Part shown: positions 14,001-26,300 of the stretch, in pieces
How the letters are laid out: each line of letters begins with the position of its first letter
Numbering within the stretch: position 1 is the first letter of the stretch
Origin: Klebsormidium nitens
Lineage: Eukaryota > Streptophyta > Klebsormidiophyceae > Klebsormidiales > Klebsormidiaceae
NCBI GenBank assembly: GCA_000708835.1
Contig: DF237203.1
Coordinates: forward strand, 57,812-121,811
DNA: 64,000 nt
Direction of reading: 5' to 3'
The notes under the pieces: model-generated
What the model was told of the DNA's origin: nothing
The model's input: the letters and a program-made list of their open reading frames with translations, nothing else
Database searches by the model: none
Made by a program: the position numbers and the translations under genes

Positions 14001-14269
14001 TCAGTGCGCTGTTGATGGCAATCTTTGTTTTCCTGCTCTTCTACGGGTTGTCATTGCTTTTTGGCCGCTCGTCTCGAATGCTTCAGAGTTTGCGTCCGCA
14101 TAATTGGTTCTGGTTGGAATGTCTGCAGGGGGCCGAGAAGGACATGAGCAAGGCGAGAAGGGGCTTCCAGGAGTACGAGAAAAAGGAGAAAGAACAGCCT
14201 GGATTCTTAGCAGCGCTGCAGGAAGAAGTCAAAGAGTTGATTGACCAGATTCAGAAACTCTCCCGGTAG
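8007..14269 (+). CDS. CARS: Cysteinyl-tRNA synthetase, long eukaryotic cytosolic type
   Basis: This class I synthetase charges tRNA-Cys with cysteine. Seventeen exons: 8007-8145, 8373-8470, 8659-8784, 8962-9018, 9191-9274, 9435-9515, 9738-9943, 10116-10190, 10479-10704, 11004-11288, 11537-11779, 12068-12236, 12571-12719, 13012-13080, 13345-13473, 13758-13919 and 14129-14269, giving 812 residues. The HIGH motif is HVGH (61-64), preceded by zinc ligand Cys52 in YNCGPTVYD. Further zinc ligands are Cys388 (WHIECSAM) and the His/Glu of PHHENE (413-417). KMSKS is intact (446-450). Between the two halves of the catalytic fold lies an insertion (about 120-250), and after KMSKS comes a charged C-terminal extension with [11 protein letters not shown], as in animal and fungal CysRS. 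Bacterial, organellar and flowering-plant enzymes are about 460-510 residues. Several short exons (57-84 nt) fall in the insertion. No transit peptide is evident, so it is probably cytosolic. Confidence 0.93.
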
Positions 14270-15341
14270 GTAATCCGTTCTTTAATCAGGCGTCCTGTCT
14301 TGAGGTGCTCTACAAACTAAATTGTGTTTGCTAGACTGGTGCTAACAAGGTTTCCTAAGCAAGTTGTCAGAGGCCATGCACTGAAGTAGTGTGGCGCGAA
14401 CCCTCTCAGAAAAAGTATTCCCTGTAGTCATTCGACATCAGTCAGAGACAGGCACTTGCACTTGAACGTGTCCATTACAAAGTCCTAGTAAGGTCTCCCA
14501 TGGGAAGCCGGGTACAAGGGCATTGGTTTTGTATCATGCATCCGCGAAAGCTTCATGCATTTGAGGAACCTCACACCGTTCGGCAAAACCTGGGCATTTG
14601 CGCGCATGTAGCCAAGGCAATTTTCCAAACCGTCGTTGAAATTGGTACAAAACTTATTGTTCGCAATGTTGCATTTTGGTCTGGCTACTTAGGCACTCTG
14701 GCTCGTTCGACTGGGACCTGACTAGACACACACGAGGCCTATCCTTCAGTGCCAGTGGCCGCCATGCTGTATGGTACAACCGGCCGCATCACATCCGTGT
14801 TGTGTTCAGTACGATCACTTGCAAGTTTTTGAGGATACGCACCTGGCTTTGGTGCTGCGTTGTCGATCGATGCCGCCATGCTTGGAATGAAAAGCAATAC
14901 TCAACAGCACAACATTGGATGTAAGCACATGTACATGCGGTATTCCAGTTAGAAAGCCGCCCGCGGGTCACATGCATGCCGGGAACATCGTGCCAATGGT
15001 GCTCACAAGTTCAAGCTGTTCATGGTGGTCGGGATATTGCTATACGATTAGGGTTTGGAGTGGGGGCTCCCCGGATACTTATCACCGGGTGCTAGGCTCC
15101 CCACCAGCACGCTGAGAGCGCCACCCGGTCAGGAAACCTACCGGGTGCGATACGCAGGGACTCTCGAGCGCTTGATTGCTGCAAACATCACTACGACAGC
15201 TGCCGGAAGCTACAAGATACTCCTCCCCGCGCCTTGCTGATAAAATTCCCTGCTCCAGATTCATGGCATTGTACCGCAAGTACTGGACCACTCGGCTAGA
15301 GGCGGCCTTATCATGTACCAAGACTATCTAGGGCCTTGATT
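14270..15341. other. Intergenic region
   Basis: This stretch lies between the CysRS stop codon and the next gene on the same strand. It should contain the CysRS 3' UTR and the promoter of the downstream gene. No protein family, tRNA or clear repeat was recognised. Confidence 0.5.
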
Positions 15342-18300
15342 ATGTGGTGGTGAGGGCGGGGACTCTGCATCGCATCACAGACAGTAACAGACACTTTAAG
15401 TTGATGCAGCTCGGTGGCAGCATTGTGCATCGCAATTGTCCATTGGCTTGTCCTCCTACTTCTTATTCCACTCCAAATGGCAGGCGCACAGGCTTTCCCG
15501 CGACAGCCCCAGAGCTGGACTCCTCCAGCAGCGATACTGGATGGCATTGACATCTTCCTGATGCAGCAGGCGTCGCAGTTTGTGCTTTCGGGCCCACGCT
15601 ATGTCACCACCTACAGAGTCCCGGCAGAGCAGGGCAACATGGCCTTCAGGGCAGACACCTACGACACTGCAATTGCGGCGATCTATCTCCTGGAGAGGTG
15701 AGGCGCAGAGTTGTGCTTTTGCCAATTGAGTTTGATAGTGCAACCACCTAGTGCAACGTGGCATCATTTTGAGGATGGGCTATGCTCTGGAACTATGTGC
15801 TTCCAGACCTGTTATTTCTCTAGCCAAGAGCAAATCTATTCTTGTAGGGCACCTTCTATTGGGAACAGGCCATCCATGTCAATCACCACAGTGGTTCTCC
15901 AGCAACATTTTCCAATTAACTCTGATAGCTGGGTGTCAAACCTTGATCCCTCTTCCTCTGCAGGAAGCAGGTGGCGCTTGCAACGAATCTGGTGGACGGT
16001 CTGTATGCCGCCATGATGCATGACCCTGTCGGAGATGGGCGCATTGTGGCAGCAACATGGGCCAATTCACTCCTGGGGTATGTACTCCTTGCTGCATCGC
16101 CCAGAAACGAACGGGATATTGCGAAATCATTGCTTCTGACTAAGGCAATTTCAAATTAGGTTTGGCACCTCCTTTTATGTTTCTCGCATTCAAATAGTCG
16201 CATCAGCTTTCAGCACCTAAAGCAGGTGGCAGACTCTTCTTTTAATGAAGGATGGGCTAAAGGCCAAACCCACCAAGCTTAAGGTAGTCCATCGTGATAA
16301 GACAACCCTTTAGCCAATTTGTTGGCGCAATGGTGCCTGCCTCAGTCGTGGCCTTTCCTTCACTGCTGAGAGGCCCCTACTTGAGGCCACCACCTAAAGC
16401 ATGAGACCTTCTTGAATCGAGTGCAGGCAAGGTGGCGACTTCAGCACGACCATCTTTCCCGGGGCAGGCCTTTCGGACACAGGCAACATGTGCTGGGCTG
16501 CCATTGCCATGGCCAGAGCGTTCCACTACACAGGGCGTGCACACTACCTGCACGGGGCGCGCACGATTGGAGACTGGGTGGTCAAACATACTGCAGTGAG
16601 GCGGCAGACCAATAGATGCACCACACTGTCTTGATTGCTGCAACACTTGGTAGTTAACAGCTCTAATCTTTGAAAATTAAAAAAGGAGCAGTGGTGATCT
16701 TTGTCATGGCTTCACTTAAGTAACCAATGAGATAGTCTGGACTCGTCAGACAGATGTTTTTGTTTCGTTCGTTGTCAGCCAAGTCCTTCTGTTGACACTG
16801 AGTGCAAATACTTTGTCTCCAAACCAGCTGGCTCGATCATTCTGGTCACGGAGGAGCATTCATCGTTTTGCTCTCTTGGTGAACGGATCGGATATCCCTT
16901 GATCGTCTACGAAGCATCAAATCATATGGTCGGTATGGCTTCCTGAAGGAACTTCGACCGGTAGGGGCATGCCCACCATCCTCGCTGCGGCGGGGGGAAA
17001 AGGAAAAGAACAATTGAGTATCCTTCCGTGCAGGTGGCGGACGAGTGGGGCGGCTTCAGTGGGGGCTATGAGGAGGGCGGCGCCAAGCGGCCGTGGCGCT
17101 CCGTTGAGCACAACACGGACGCCTTTGCTCTCTTTCGTCTGCTGCGCCAGGTCACGGGGGAGGCGCGCTGGGAGGAGCACATGCTGGCAGCGCAGGTGAC
17201 TGGGCTACCTCAACGAGACGTCTTCGCTTTTGACAAGCTGGTCGAAACTATTGTACTGACCCCCAAACCAGGCTGGACAGTTAGTCTTCAGATCCCAGAC
17301 TCCTCGCTCTAGAATCCAAGCAACAGCAAGCCTCGTCCAAAGGACACTGATGCGCTCCTAGATTCCTTCGAGGTTCCCACTTGCTTATCGCAGTTACTGA
17401 ACGTTTGCAGCCGTTGAGTCTCGGTGCCATTGAAGTTTATTATCTGAACCAGAGGGGGCTTCGGACAATCGGCGTGTTCACGACCCGCTGACTGTCAATA
17501 GCGATCGCGATGACTGAAGTGAACAAAAGATTAGGACGCCTTCTCCGGGATGCTCCATAGTAGGCGGTTGACCTAGGCTTAAGCCTCGTACTGTCACCCA
17601 ACGATGACAGCGATTATTTTTTTGACCAACTGGAATACCGTCCCTGCTTTCTTCCGCAGGCCCTGGTGCGGCGATGCTTCATCGACGGCCCTGACGGCAC
17701 CGCCCACTTTTGCACCGGGACGGGCGTGGGCCCCGTTTTGAACGAGGACGTCATCCCAACGGACTGCCAGACGTGGACCGCTCTTAGCGGCATCGCGCTA
17801 GACGTCCGCAACGCGTGCCTCAGGTACGTGGTGGCCAATCACCAGACGACAAGTGGCGACTTCGTGGGCATGCGGTTTAGCTCCACGGGTCGGGAGGTGC
17901 AGAACGAGAACACGGCGGGGGCGGCGCTCGCGCTGGGGGAGGCGGGCTGGAGCGAGGGGCGGGCCCTGCTGGCCAGCTTGCAGGACCAGGTGAGGAGGGG
18001 TCGGATGGCTCTCAAGTTATGGCAGCGAAAACGAGTTGGGACGTACGGGAATCCGAGGACGAGGGAAGTTGCTTCGAGTGCTCTCGTGCGGCAATGCCGG
18101 TATCTAAACCCAATTGGACCAATGATGGAAGTTGAAATGGACAAGAGGGATCCAATGCAGGAGTTTCAACAAGCATGGATGTAGGAGTGGGACGAAGCGA
18201 ATGGAGATTATCGGTGTTGCTTGACAGGGTTCCAGCCGATGACCACTTCCACCTAGGGGCAACAGGAATTACGACTCTAGAGTTCCTAGAAACAGAGTCC

Positions 18301-18635
18301 GCTTTCTTTGCAGAACCGAATTGCTTTCAAAACCTCGAGCTCTTGGTACTCCACGTCTTCAAGCCGCTCATTTCATGTCGAGGTTCGAAATCAATCCTCG
18401 ATCCATTGTGCAGATCCGGCGCGCTCCCGGCACCGACGGCCTGGGCGTGGTGGCCACTCCTGCCGCGGAGTGCTGGACGGGCGCCGGCCTGGGCTGGTCC
18501 TACTTCAACTGGCCCCACTCCGCAGCGAGCACGTGGACGGGCCTCGCCCTTCTTGCGGCCGGCACGGGATTGGCCGATAACCCCAACCCTTTCTCCGAGT
18601 TGCGTTCGCAGCCCGGGCGGTTTGGCAGCGAGTGA
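15342..18635 (+). CDS. Putative secreted six-hairpin (alpha/alpha)6 glycosidase-like protein
   Basis: Exons 15410-15697, 15964-16077, 16427-16595, 17034-17195, 17660-17989 and 18414-18635 join in one frame. A hydrophobic signal-peptide-like stretch (VHWLVLLLLIPL, then AGAQA and a probable cleavage site) begins the first of these, but its frame has no ATG upstream within the exon. An 8-nt first exon ATGTGGTG (15342-15349) plus a 60-nt intron would supply one, giving about 430 residues. That start is tentative; ATG 15477 would lose the signal. The body has DTGNMCWAAIAMARA, YLHGARTIGDW, SVEHNTDAFALFRLL and PTDCQTWTALSG, alternating helices with conserved aromatic and acidic residues typical of six-hairpin glycosidases and of uncharacterised bacterial secreted proteins. 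The substrate is unknown. It could act on wall or environmental polysaccharides; function and family are inference, whereas the exon structure is well supported. Confidence 0.72.
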
Positions 18636-19605
18636 ACCAGGGGGTTCGCTCTAATTCCCTCCTTGAGAGTAATCACTGATCGAACCGCCTCCTTGAAGAA
18701 GTGCGTGTTGATGACACAGAGCGTTGATGACATTGAGCAATTATTGACTGCAGTTGTTGGTTCTCTTCGTTTGACATATGGCCCATGCAGTTCCTGAGCG
18801 CTGCAGGAGCAGGCTTCTAACGGATGGACATCATTGGCATCTTTGAAGATCTTGTGTACTTGAAGTTGGAAAGCTTGAAGTAGATGTAAGATTGCTGATT
18901 GTGTCGCGACTCGCACTGCGCCGATCGATATGGATATGTCCTCGCCTGACGCTCCGCTGGCCGCGGCGTACCTGGCTCTATTCGCTTTTTTACATGCGTG
19001 CCGCAACCGATTAATGTCGGTCGATTACAAGAGATAGTATATGCATGCAACAACGTGTCGTGGCACGCCCGTGCTCGGATTGCAATACGCAGGCATGTGC
19101 GAGACCAAGTTTCATATACATGAGCCGCATGTATATCATGCATGAGCTCGGGCCAGCCGCGCACTTCAGAACGATTTGCACCTGCACGACTCGAGAAGTA
19201 TCATACCTGTTCTTATATGCAGAGAAGTGCCGGGCCTAAGCTGAGGCTCCAAGAACCACCGCGTGTGGCACACTGACAAACAATCAGCCAGATGGCATCA
19301 TGCTTGGCCCATGAGCGGCGACATGCGCGCTTTCCCGTCACTCCACGCACTGAGCTATGCATTGGCGTCAGAAGTACTGAGGCCGGCGATATATTGAATA
19401 GGTTCGGTCCACCTTCCGAGATTAGCTAATCCATAGTAGCTGGCCCCGAACAAGGGCTGAAGCAGAACCCTTTTCTGACGGTCGACGGGCTGCCAACATA
19501 GGTCATAAGAATCGGCAAGCAACAAGCACATAAGAAGCTATCAACACGTCTTTACGTTTTAAACACGGCCAGATGCATCGATCCCACGTTATAAAGTGTT
19601 TCAGC
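18636..19605. other. Convergent intergenic region
   Basis: This is non-coding sequence between the 3' ends of the glycosidase-like gene (+) and the HAD gene (-). It has AT-rich, ATGCATG-containing sequence like other 3' flanks in the window. No gene or structured repeat was recognised. Confidence 0.5.
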
Positions 19606-22151
19606 TCACCAGTTGAACAAGGGCAGACAAAATTTTGGTGTCCGTGCATCCTTTTCTCTAATCAACGCAACGAGTCTCGAAGGCTCTGGCTTTCCTCCGA
19701 AGGCATCAACTCCTAGATCTGCCGCATGTATGCCACCGGCCACAAAGATCGAGTCAACTCCTGCACGGAGCGCCGCCAAAAAAAGTTGGTGAACGGAAGA
19801 AAGGATCGACTGCATCATTGCGGACCCGCTAGCTCGCAGATGTCTGTTCACATAGACAACCATCTCTTCTTTCCAATCAGGACATTAATGCGCAACGTCA
19901 CAGCAAGAAAAGCTCGACATCCTTACCAGCCGCTGCTGCTCCCCCGATGTCGTGGTGCAGCGAGTCGCCCACCGCCACCACGCTCCTTAGATCGGCCCCC
20001 AGCATGTCACCAGCGGCTTGGTAAATGACCTGTACAACAATCCGTTCGGCTCGGGTCACCACTCTGAGCGGCGCTCTAAATCGAACAAGGAGCCGCCAGC
20101 TGAGAACACCTCGACAGAGGACACCGTCGTACTGATTTATTGGCCGGGATGTGCTAAGTGGCTGAAATCGTCGAGGCTTTTAATTAGAGGCGACCGAGGG
20201 AGCGGGATCTTTGTGTCCTTTTTGGCCTCTCGCGTTCGTTCATGGTTCCCTAAGTTGTCAGTCATTGGATACTGTACATACGGTTCAATCATCCACATTT
20301 GCTCCATTGAGTCGGTGGTTCTCACCGGGTCTGGCTTTCCCATCCACTGAACATGACCCCCCATTCTCTCGTACATCTTTCCCAGAGTGCCTGCACAAAG
20401 AAAGAAGCAATCCAACGGTCAGAAGTACTCCCTACTATTCTCTCGTACGTCTGGTGATGTCCGCACACAGTGCCGTCTTTCTCATCCATGACCGCTGATC
20501 GTGCCATGCAGAAGAGCGCCAACAGTTGGGCAGAGGACAGCTTCTACCACTCACCTGGCATTATCGCGAGGTCTCGGCCGTCCACTGTGACCTCGTCCGG
20601 ATTTGCAACTATCATGGGGATGGCTTTCTGCACCGCACGCTTCATGACATCCTCCATCACACTCAGGGGGGCTGGCGTGGCTGGGGGATCCAGGTCGTTC
20701 TCCCCCCCTGCCCGCGGCCCTGCTACACCAATGGCTTCGGAGCCATGCGCGAGAATGAAGTCCGCGTCCTCAGGGTGTTGGACGACCGTCAGGCCGAGGC
20801 CGTGAGTGGAGACCGCCTGCCTCGCACTCCAGGTGAAGTGCACGCACTTGTGGCCCAGGGAGGCGAAGAACGGGTCTGTGCGCCTGCACAGAGGCACGAG
20901 GAAACGGCCTCAGAAGCTGTCGGTATTAACACGCGGTGCAAAGTAGAATGAATGATGGGCAGGTAAGTGACTCGAATCGAACCTGGCGCACGGACAGATG
21001 AAAGCAGACGTCCTTGCTTGCCAAGTCAGAAGGAGACGAAATCACTGTCAACAGGAACGCACTCGTAACGATTGCCAGATGGACGACTCGACCTTGGCGC
21101 TTACATGAACAAAAGCAGACGTCCTCGGTCCCCAAGTCAGGGGGAATATAAGCAATGACTTCAGCACAAGGAACGGCAGCCACATTGGCGCTCACTCTTT
21201 GAGGTACTTGTGTGTGAGCTCGCCGCTGGTGATGGCCCCCACAAACCAGGCGGGGTCAAACCCCAGGGGTCCCAGTTTGCTGATGGTCACGCTGGCACGC
21301 TTGGAGGAGTTGCTAATGATCAGCAGCTGGGCGCCTCGCTCCGCAAGCTGCCTCACTGAAGAGAAATATAATTATCCCTTCTTGGTACGATGACGGCCAG
21401 TCTGAGGGAGAAGATCTGCTAGTTGAAGTGGTCGCAGAAAAACGTAGTAGGAATGCATCCCTGGAGCCCTAGCAATAGTGATCCTACAGAATCTGCGAGA
21501 TCTCGCAAGAGTTACTGCAGGACCAGTGCTGGTGGGCCGTCACAATTTCAGCAGCTTTGACGACATGAGCAGGTTGAATCGGGGGGCCAGTTGCAAACTT
21601 GGAAGTAGTGGGGCACACAACAGCGGGCATTGCCTAAGGTTGGTCCCAGATATATGCCCCGGAACAGTCGATCTGATTGGAGGGTGACGGCCAAAGGGGT
21701 GGCCTTACCTGCATCTACTGTCCCAGGGTATGCTTTGCGGCCATCGTGAAGGACACCAAACTGATCGAGCAGCCACACCTGCATCCCCAAAAGCTCAGAC
21801 ATCATAATTGTTGCTTGGTGTCAATCCACCTCTAACTTGATACATCTAGTTTCTAGCCTCTTCAACCGGCCAAAGCGAAGCTTGTAAGGGGTGGAAGTCT
21901 GTGCACGGAACGAAACTCTAGAACTCTTTAGTTTCAGTCCCTCAGGTCTGAAGTCACAACATACAAAGCAGCTTGTTGAGGAATTGCTCGGTGCCCCCTG
22001 CCAAGCATACAGCTACTCGAGCAAATATCGTGGAGAATGGGTTGATGCAATGCACCTTGTAGTCATCTGCGACGTGTCGCAGTCCATCCAGGTCTTGCAC
22101 TTCGCTGACAGTTTGTGCACATGGGTGGTAGTCACTGACAGCTGCGCACAT
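19606..22151 (-). CDS. HAD-superfamily subfamily IIA hydrolase-like protein
   Basis: Seven exons (22056-22151, 21709-21778, 21196-21355, 20555-20883, 20326-20390, 19927-20029 and 19606-19760) give 325 residues, all with GT-AG junctions in phase. It matches the HAD IIA group found in plants and proteobacteria (TIGR01459-like). The fold blocks are WLLDQFGVLHDG (motif I, Asp37), ISNSSK (motif II, about 70), a C2-type cap with ILAHGSEAIG and PMIVANPDEVTVDGRDLAIM, MGKP (motif III Lys237), and AVGDSLHHDI (motif IV, Asp262 and Asp267). Motif I reads DxF rather than DxD: the usual general acid/base aspartate is replaced by Phe39, as is common in this subgroup. Phosphatase activity is therefore not assured and the substrate is unknown. 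The start (MCAAVSDYHPCAQ at 22151) rests on a good donor and on the pre-motif helix LDGLRHVADDYK. No clear targeting signal is visible. Confidence 0.88.
20960..21175. repeat. Imperfect tandem duplication, about 111 bp period, inside an intron
   Basis: Within intron 3 of the HAD gene the block around 20,968-21,060 is repeated around 21,083-21,170. The shared word AAGCAGACGTCCT occurs at 21002 and 21113, and both copies have GACTCG...CCTGGCGC or CCTTGGCGC before it, CCAAGTCAG after it, and GGAACG near the end. It is probably a local duplication with no coding role. Confidence 0.65.
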
Positions 22152-23392
22152 AAGGGCGGAAGAGTCACCGGGCCAATGGTGGCAAGGTGGCCTGTAAATT
22201 TCAAGCTGGCCGTGAACAAGGAAACTGAAATGCCACTCTCATCATCATCAGCAAGGGATTGGGGATGGTGTAGGACACTCTACAGGGGATCGCATGACAT
22301 AGAGAGCAGTAGCATCATTGACTTACAGCATTGGCCTTTCTGGATTGGAGAATGCATCACAGCATGCTGCTGACGCCTGCTTCCCCACTTAAGCGCATCG
22401 CAGCTGCTAAGTTGCAAGGGGGGAACAGCATTCCTAGGTCCATTGCCCCGTGCTTGCGTGTGAATGCGGCATGGATGAATTATGGAGTCCTGCCCTTCTA
22501 ACTTGGTTGGGAATGGAGATGCCCAGCTCCGTTGGCCAAGCTTTCTGATGGAAACCCTTGCAGCTGATTGAGACAGCCAACTTCCTAGACCATGTGTGCT
22601 GCAATTCTGCCCAAACTGAAGCCTTGAAGCATCCTTGAGACCTCTGAGTTGTTGGCAGTGTTGTAGGCAGCCACCAACCTGGCGCCCAGAGGTGGAGAGC
22701 ATCGTTCTAATACTGGCAATAGCCTAGCTAGGTACAATGCACTGTGTACTACCCTCTCAAACCCTAATTTTGTGTGCTCTCGGCGTATTTGATAAACTGG
22801 TCAAAGTATATGACATAGGCAAGGACCGTCATTTGTGCAATATGATAAATGAAATGACGGTTTTTATCGCTTTCCGAACAAAAGACGACTGTATATCTAG
22901 GTGATTTGAATTTTATAAGTTCTCAGGAATGCAAGGTACGGAATTGAGCTGCCGACATTTTGGTATGGTGCTGCAAAATAAACAAGAACTTGAAGAAAGG
23001 GACGACTGCATTGCTCCTTGTGCCGGGCCGTCTGGCATGGCGTCAGGGGAGGGACCATTGCATAACCAGTCTACTTGATTGCCCAGATTCGTGGGAAGCT
23101 TACTTGCTGGTCGCTTCCTGCCACTGCCAGCCCTTCACAAGACCAGTAATCGTCGAAAGCAATCGTGCTAGCGGCCCCCCTTTTCTGCGCATCCTATTCA
23201 AGGGCAACCTAAGGAGTGGCAGTATCCAGACCATCTCAACCTCTCGTTGATTTTATGTTGAGAAGGGTTTCGGCAAGCCTGGCGCGGGCCCTGAGCAGAC
23301 GGTGTGCAGGGCATTCTTTCCAGTAGGTCCCGTATACAACGGCTCGCCCCCGCTGGTGGAGTAAAAACCTGTGGCCCAAGCGGCCAAAAGCA
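22152..23392. promoter_or_regulatory. Divergent intergenic region between the HAD and alpha/beta hydrolase genes
   Basis: 1.24 kb separate the start codons of two genes transcribed away from each other, so the region should contain both promoters and 5' UTRs. Open frames on both strands are short and unrelated to known families. No defined element was recognised. Confidence 0.45.
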
Positions 23393-26300
23393 ATGGACCA
23401 ATTGGTGAACTTTGTGATCAGGCCGCCGAGGTGAGCTTTTGATCCACGTCATGCTTATGCTGCGCTCATCAGTGCAGGTTGATTGCCCTCCGAAAGCGAG
23501 GGCTGATATGCATTGTTATTTGTACCTGGCCTTACAGGGACCTTCAACAAGAAGAGATCAATCACATTATCGAATGGAGACAGTGTGACCAGAACCACTC
23601 CATTGTGCTGTCCACGAGAATGGCTCTCTTCAATGCGTTCCTTGGACTGGCATGCTCAATACGACAGTCCATACTTTTGACTTGAATTCTGACACAGGCT
23701 TTGTTCAAGTTTTGCCTCTTGCAGTGGATGGTGCTGCAAGCCTGGCTGCCTCTAAAAACGCCCAGTGGAGATCCCGTCAATCCAGCTCTCCTAAAGTGAG
23801 GCTCAAAGTGAGGGCTCCCCCTGATCACAGCTTACCCCCTGGTGTGTGCAGAGCACAGTATGAGCCCCTGGAAGACCTGCTTGGGCCGCATTTTGCCATC
23901 CGGGGGCGGCGCTTCCGAAGGGATGACCTGAGCATTGTAAACGCGCGAGGGCACCTCCTGATGTGCAGCTTCTACCGCCCTTACTCTGTTCCAGAAGGAG
24001 TCCAGCTGCCGTGCGTCATCTATAACCATGGCAACAGGTGACAAAGGAGCTCGGTTGGGGCCATGGCTTTCTTTGCAGCTGGAATGTGAAACTCTTTGCA
24101 TTCTTTGAGCCTTGGTTTGAGGCCCCCTGCTCTGTGCTTTTCGATCGTGTGTGGGTTCGTGAGTGTCGATTACGTGAGGTTTGTTCAAAGTTTAGAGTTT
24201 TCGATGGGGCCTGTCCTCAGCTCACCACACCGATCGGATCCGATGCTGTCGCTCAATCAGTATTTCCTTCTTCGGATGCAGTGGCTGCCGCTGTGATGCC
24301 AACGAGGCTGTGTGCATGCTCCTTCCCTCCAACATCACAGTGTTTGCATATGACTTCTCGGGCTCGGGTCTGTCGGAGGGCGAGTATGTGAGCCTGGGCT
24401 ACTATGAAAAGGAGGACCTCAAGGCTGTGGTTGAGTACCTGCGCCTTGAGGGCAAGACCTCCAAGATTGGCCTCTGGGGACGCTCGATGGGCGCCCATAC
24501 CTGGTCAGCTGGCACAGCCCCCTCTTGCAGCTGCTCATTGCTTGGTATCACAATGATCATTTGTCTCTCTCTTTAAGCTGGTCAAGTCTGTCGTTTTGGC
24601 GAACTCGTGCATTACTTAACGAGTTCGTTTTGGCGCGTATCGCTTGAGTGTCGAATCATCTTGCTTGTTGCTGCTTGTTCTAGTGAAAATATTTTTTGAT
24701 TAGCTACAACTCAGTCCTGTTGTGTGCGGCCACAAACGAAGCTTTCAATCTGTACTTGCTGAAGTCATTCTTTTGATTCTCAGAATAGTCCTTCACTTGC
24801 TGGCTGTGTGCTGAGACGGTGCCTCGCTGTGGTGCAGTTTGCAGTATGGGGCGGGCGACCCGAGCATCGCAGGCATGGTGGTGGACAGCCCGTTCTCGCG
24901 GTTGCACGACCTGATGCTGGAGCTGACGGGGACGTACCGCATCCGCGTGCCGCGCTCCATGGTCAAGATGGCGCTGCAGTACATGCGCAAGCTCATTCAA
25001 AAGAAGGCGGCATTTGACATCACGGAGCTCGACGTCCTCAAGGTGACCCCCGCCACACCCACGATTCAAATTCTGGCAATTGCATTTCGAGGTTGAGGTC
25101 GGTGTCGTGCCTTGAGTTCCAGAGGTCGAAGCCTGGAACATGGCGAAGACCTTAGGTCTGCTTGTCTTTCTGTGGATCGATGTGTGCTGCCACAGCCTGC
25201 ACGTTTTTAAAAGCACACATTCTATAGAAGCTGGAGATCGAGACTTACATAAAGATTCGGAACGGTATTTACGTGCCCAATCTGATGCGCTACCCGTGCC
25301 TCTTCTTGTTGCAGAGCGCCCCCAGCACGTTCATCCCCGTGCTGTTCGGGCATGCCCGGGGGGACATGTTCATCCCGCCACACCACTCACAGGACATTTA
25401 CAAAGAATATGCGGTGAGCCCGCCCTACTTTTTCCGTATCCGCCATTGATTGCTGTTTGTATGTGAGGGAATCAGATTCTGATCTGCTTCGTCACCGGCC
25501 TTGTTATGGGCGCCAGACGAGTCTTGGCCCGAGTGTTCTGACATGACAATGTTGTAGAATCGGTCAGCTTTTCGTGATTTATGATGTATCGTGCTGTGGT
25601 TGAAGAGGAGCGTGGATCTTGACCCATGAAGTATTGGTCCGATCCCTAATTTTCTATGATTGATTGAAAGGCGAATGCGCTTATGCAGTCTTTCTCTTAC
25701 TCCCTGCGAACCCCAGGCCGAAGATGCAGACCGTCTCAGCTCATTCCCGTGACATCCTTGCCAAATTAGAAGGCTTGAAGGCCCAAGGTCATGGTTGGCT
25801 CAAATTTGCTGTTTTCGCTCGCTGACTCTCTGGTGCCTCTTTCTCCGTTCAGGGCGACAAGAACATCATCGAGTTCGAGGGCGACCACAACTCGGCGCGC
25901 CCCCGCTTCTACTACGACAGCATCAGCATCTTCTTCATCAATGTGCTGCAGCCGCCCGACCTCCCCGGCGCGGCCGTCGCAGACTTTGTCGATGACGGGG
26001 CGCCCGAGGACATCTCCCCCGAGCAGGTTCGCTCCCCGCACACTCTCCTCTTCTCGCTCCTGTTTTCAACGAGAATTTCCCTGGGTACAACTCCCGCTAG
26101 ACATCCTGCATTCTGCGAACCGCTTTTCGAACGTTTGTCGTTCTCGATTGCCGTTTACGAGGACCCTGCAGTCCTCCGACCAGCCAGGTCCGGTCTTTCA
26201 CCCCTTGCTACCCGTGTCGGGCCTCTCGGAAGCGGGCACCTTTCATCATTCTTCCGCATCCTTTTCCGCTGCAGCAATCGCTGCTGTACGAGCTGATGGC

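Noticed and set aside
20960-20990. tRNA B-box-like GGTTCGATTC on the minus strand
   Set aside because: No matching A-box, acceptor stem or anticodon arm could be formed around it, and it lies in an intron repeat.
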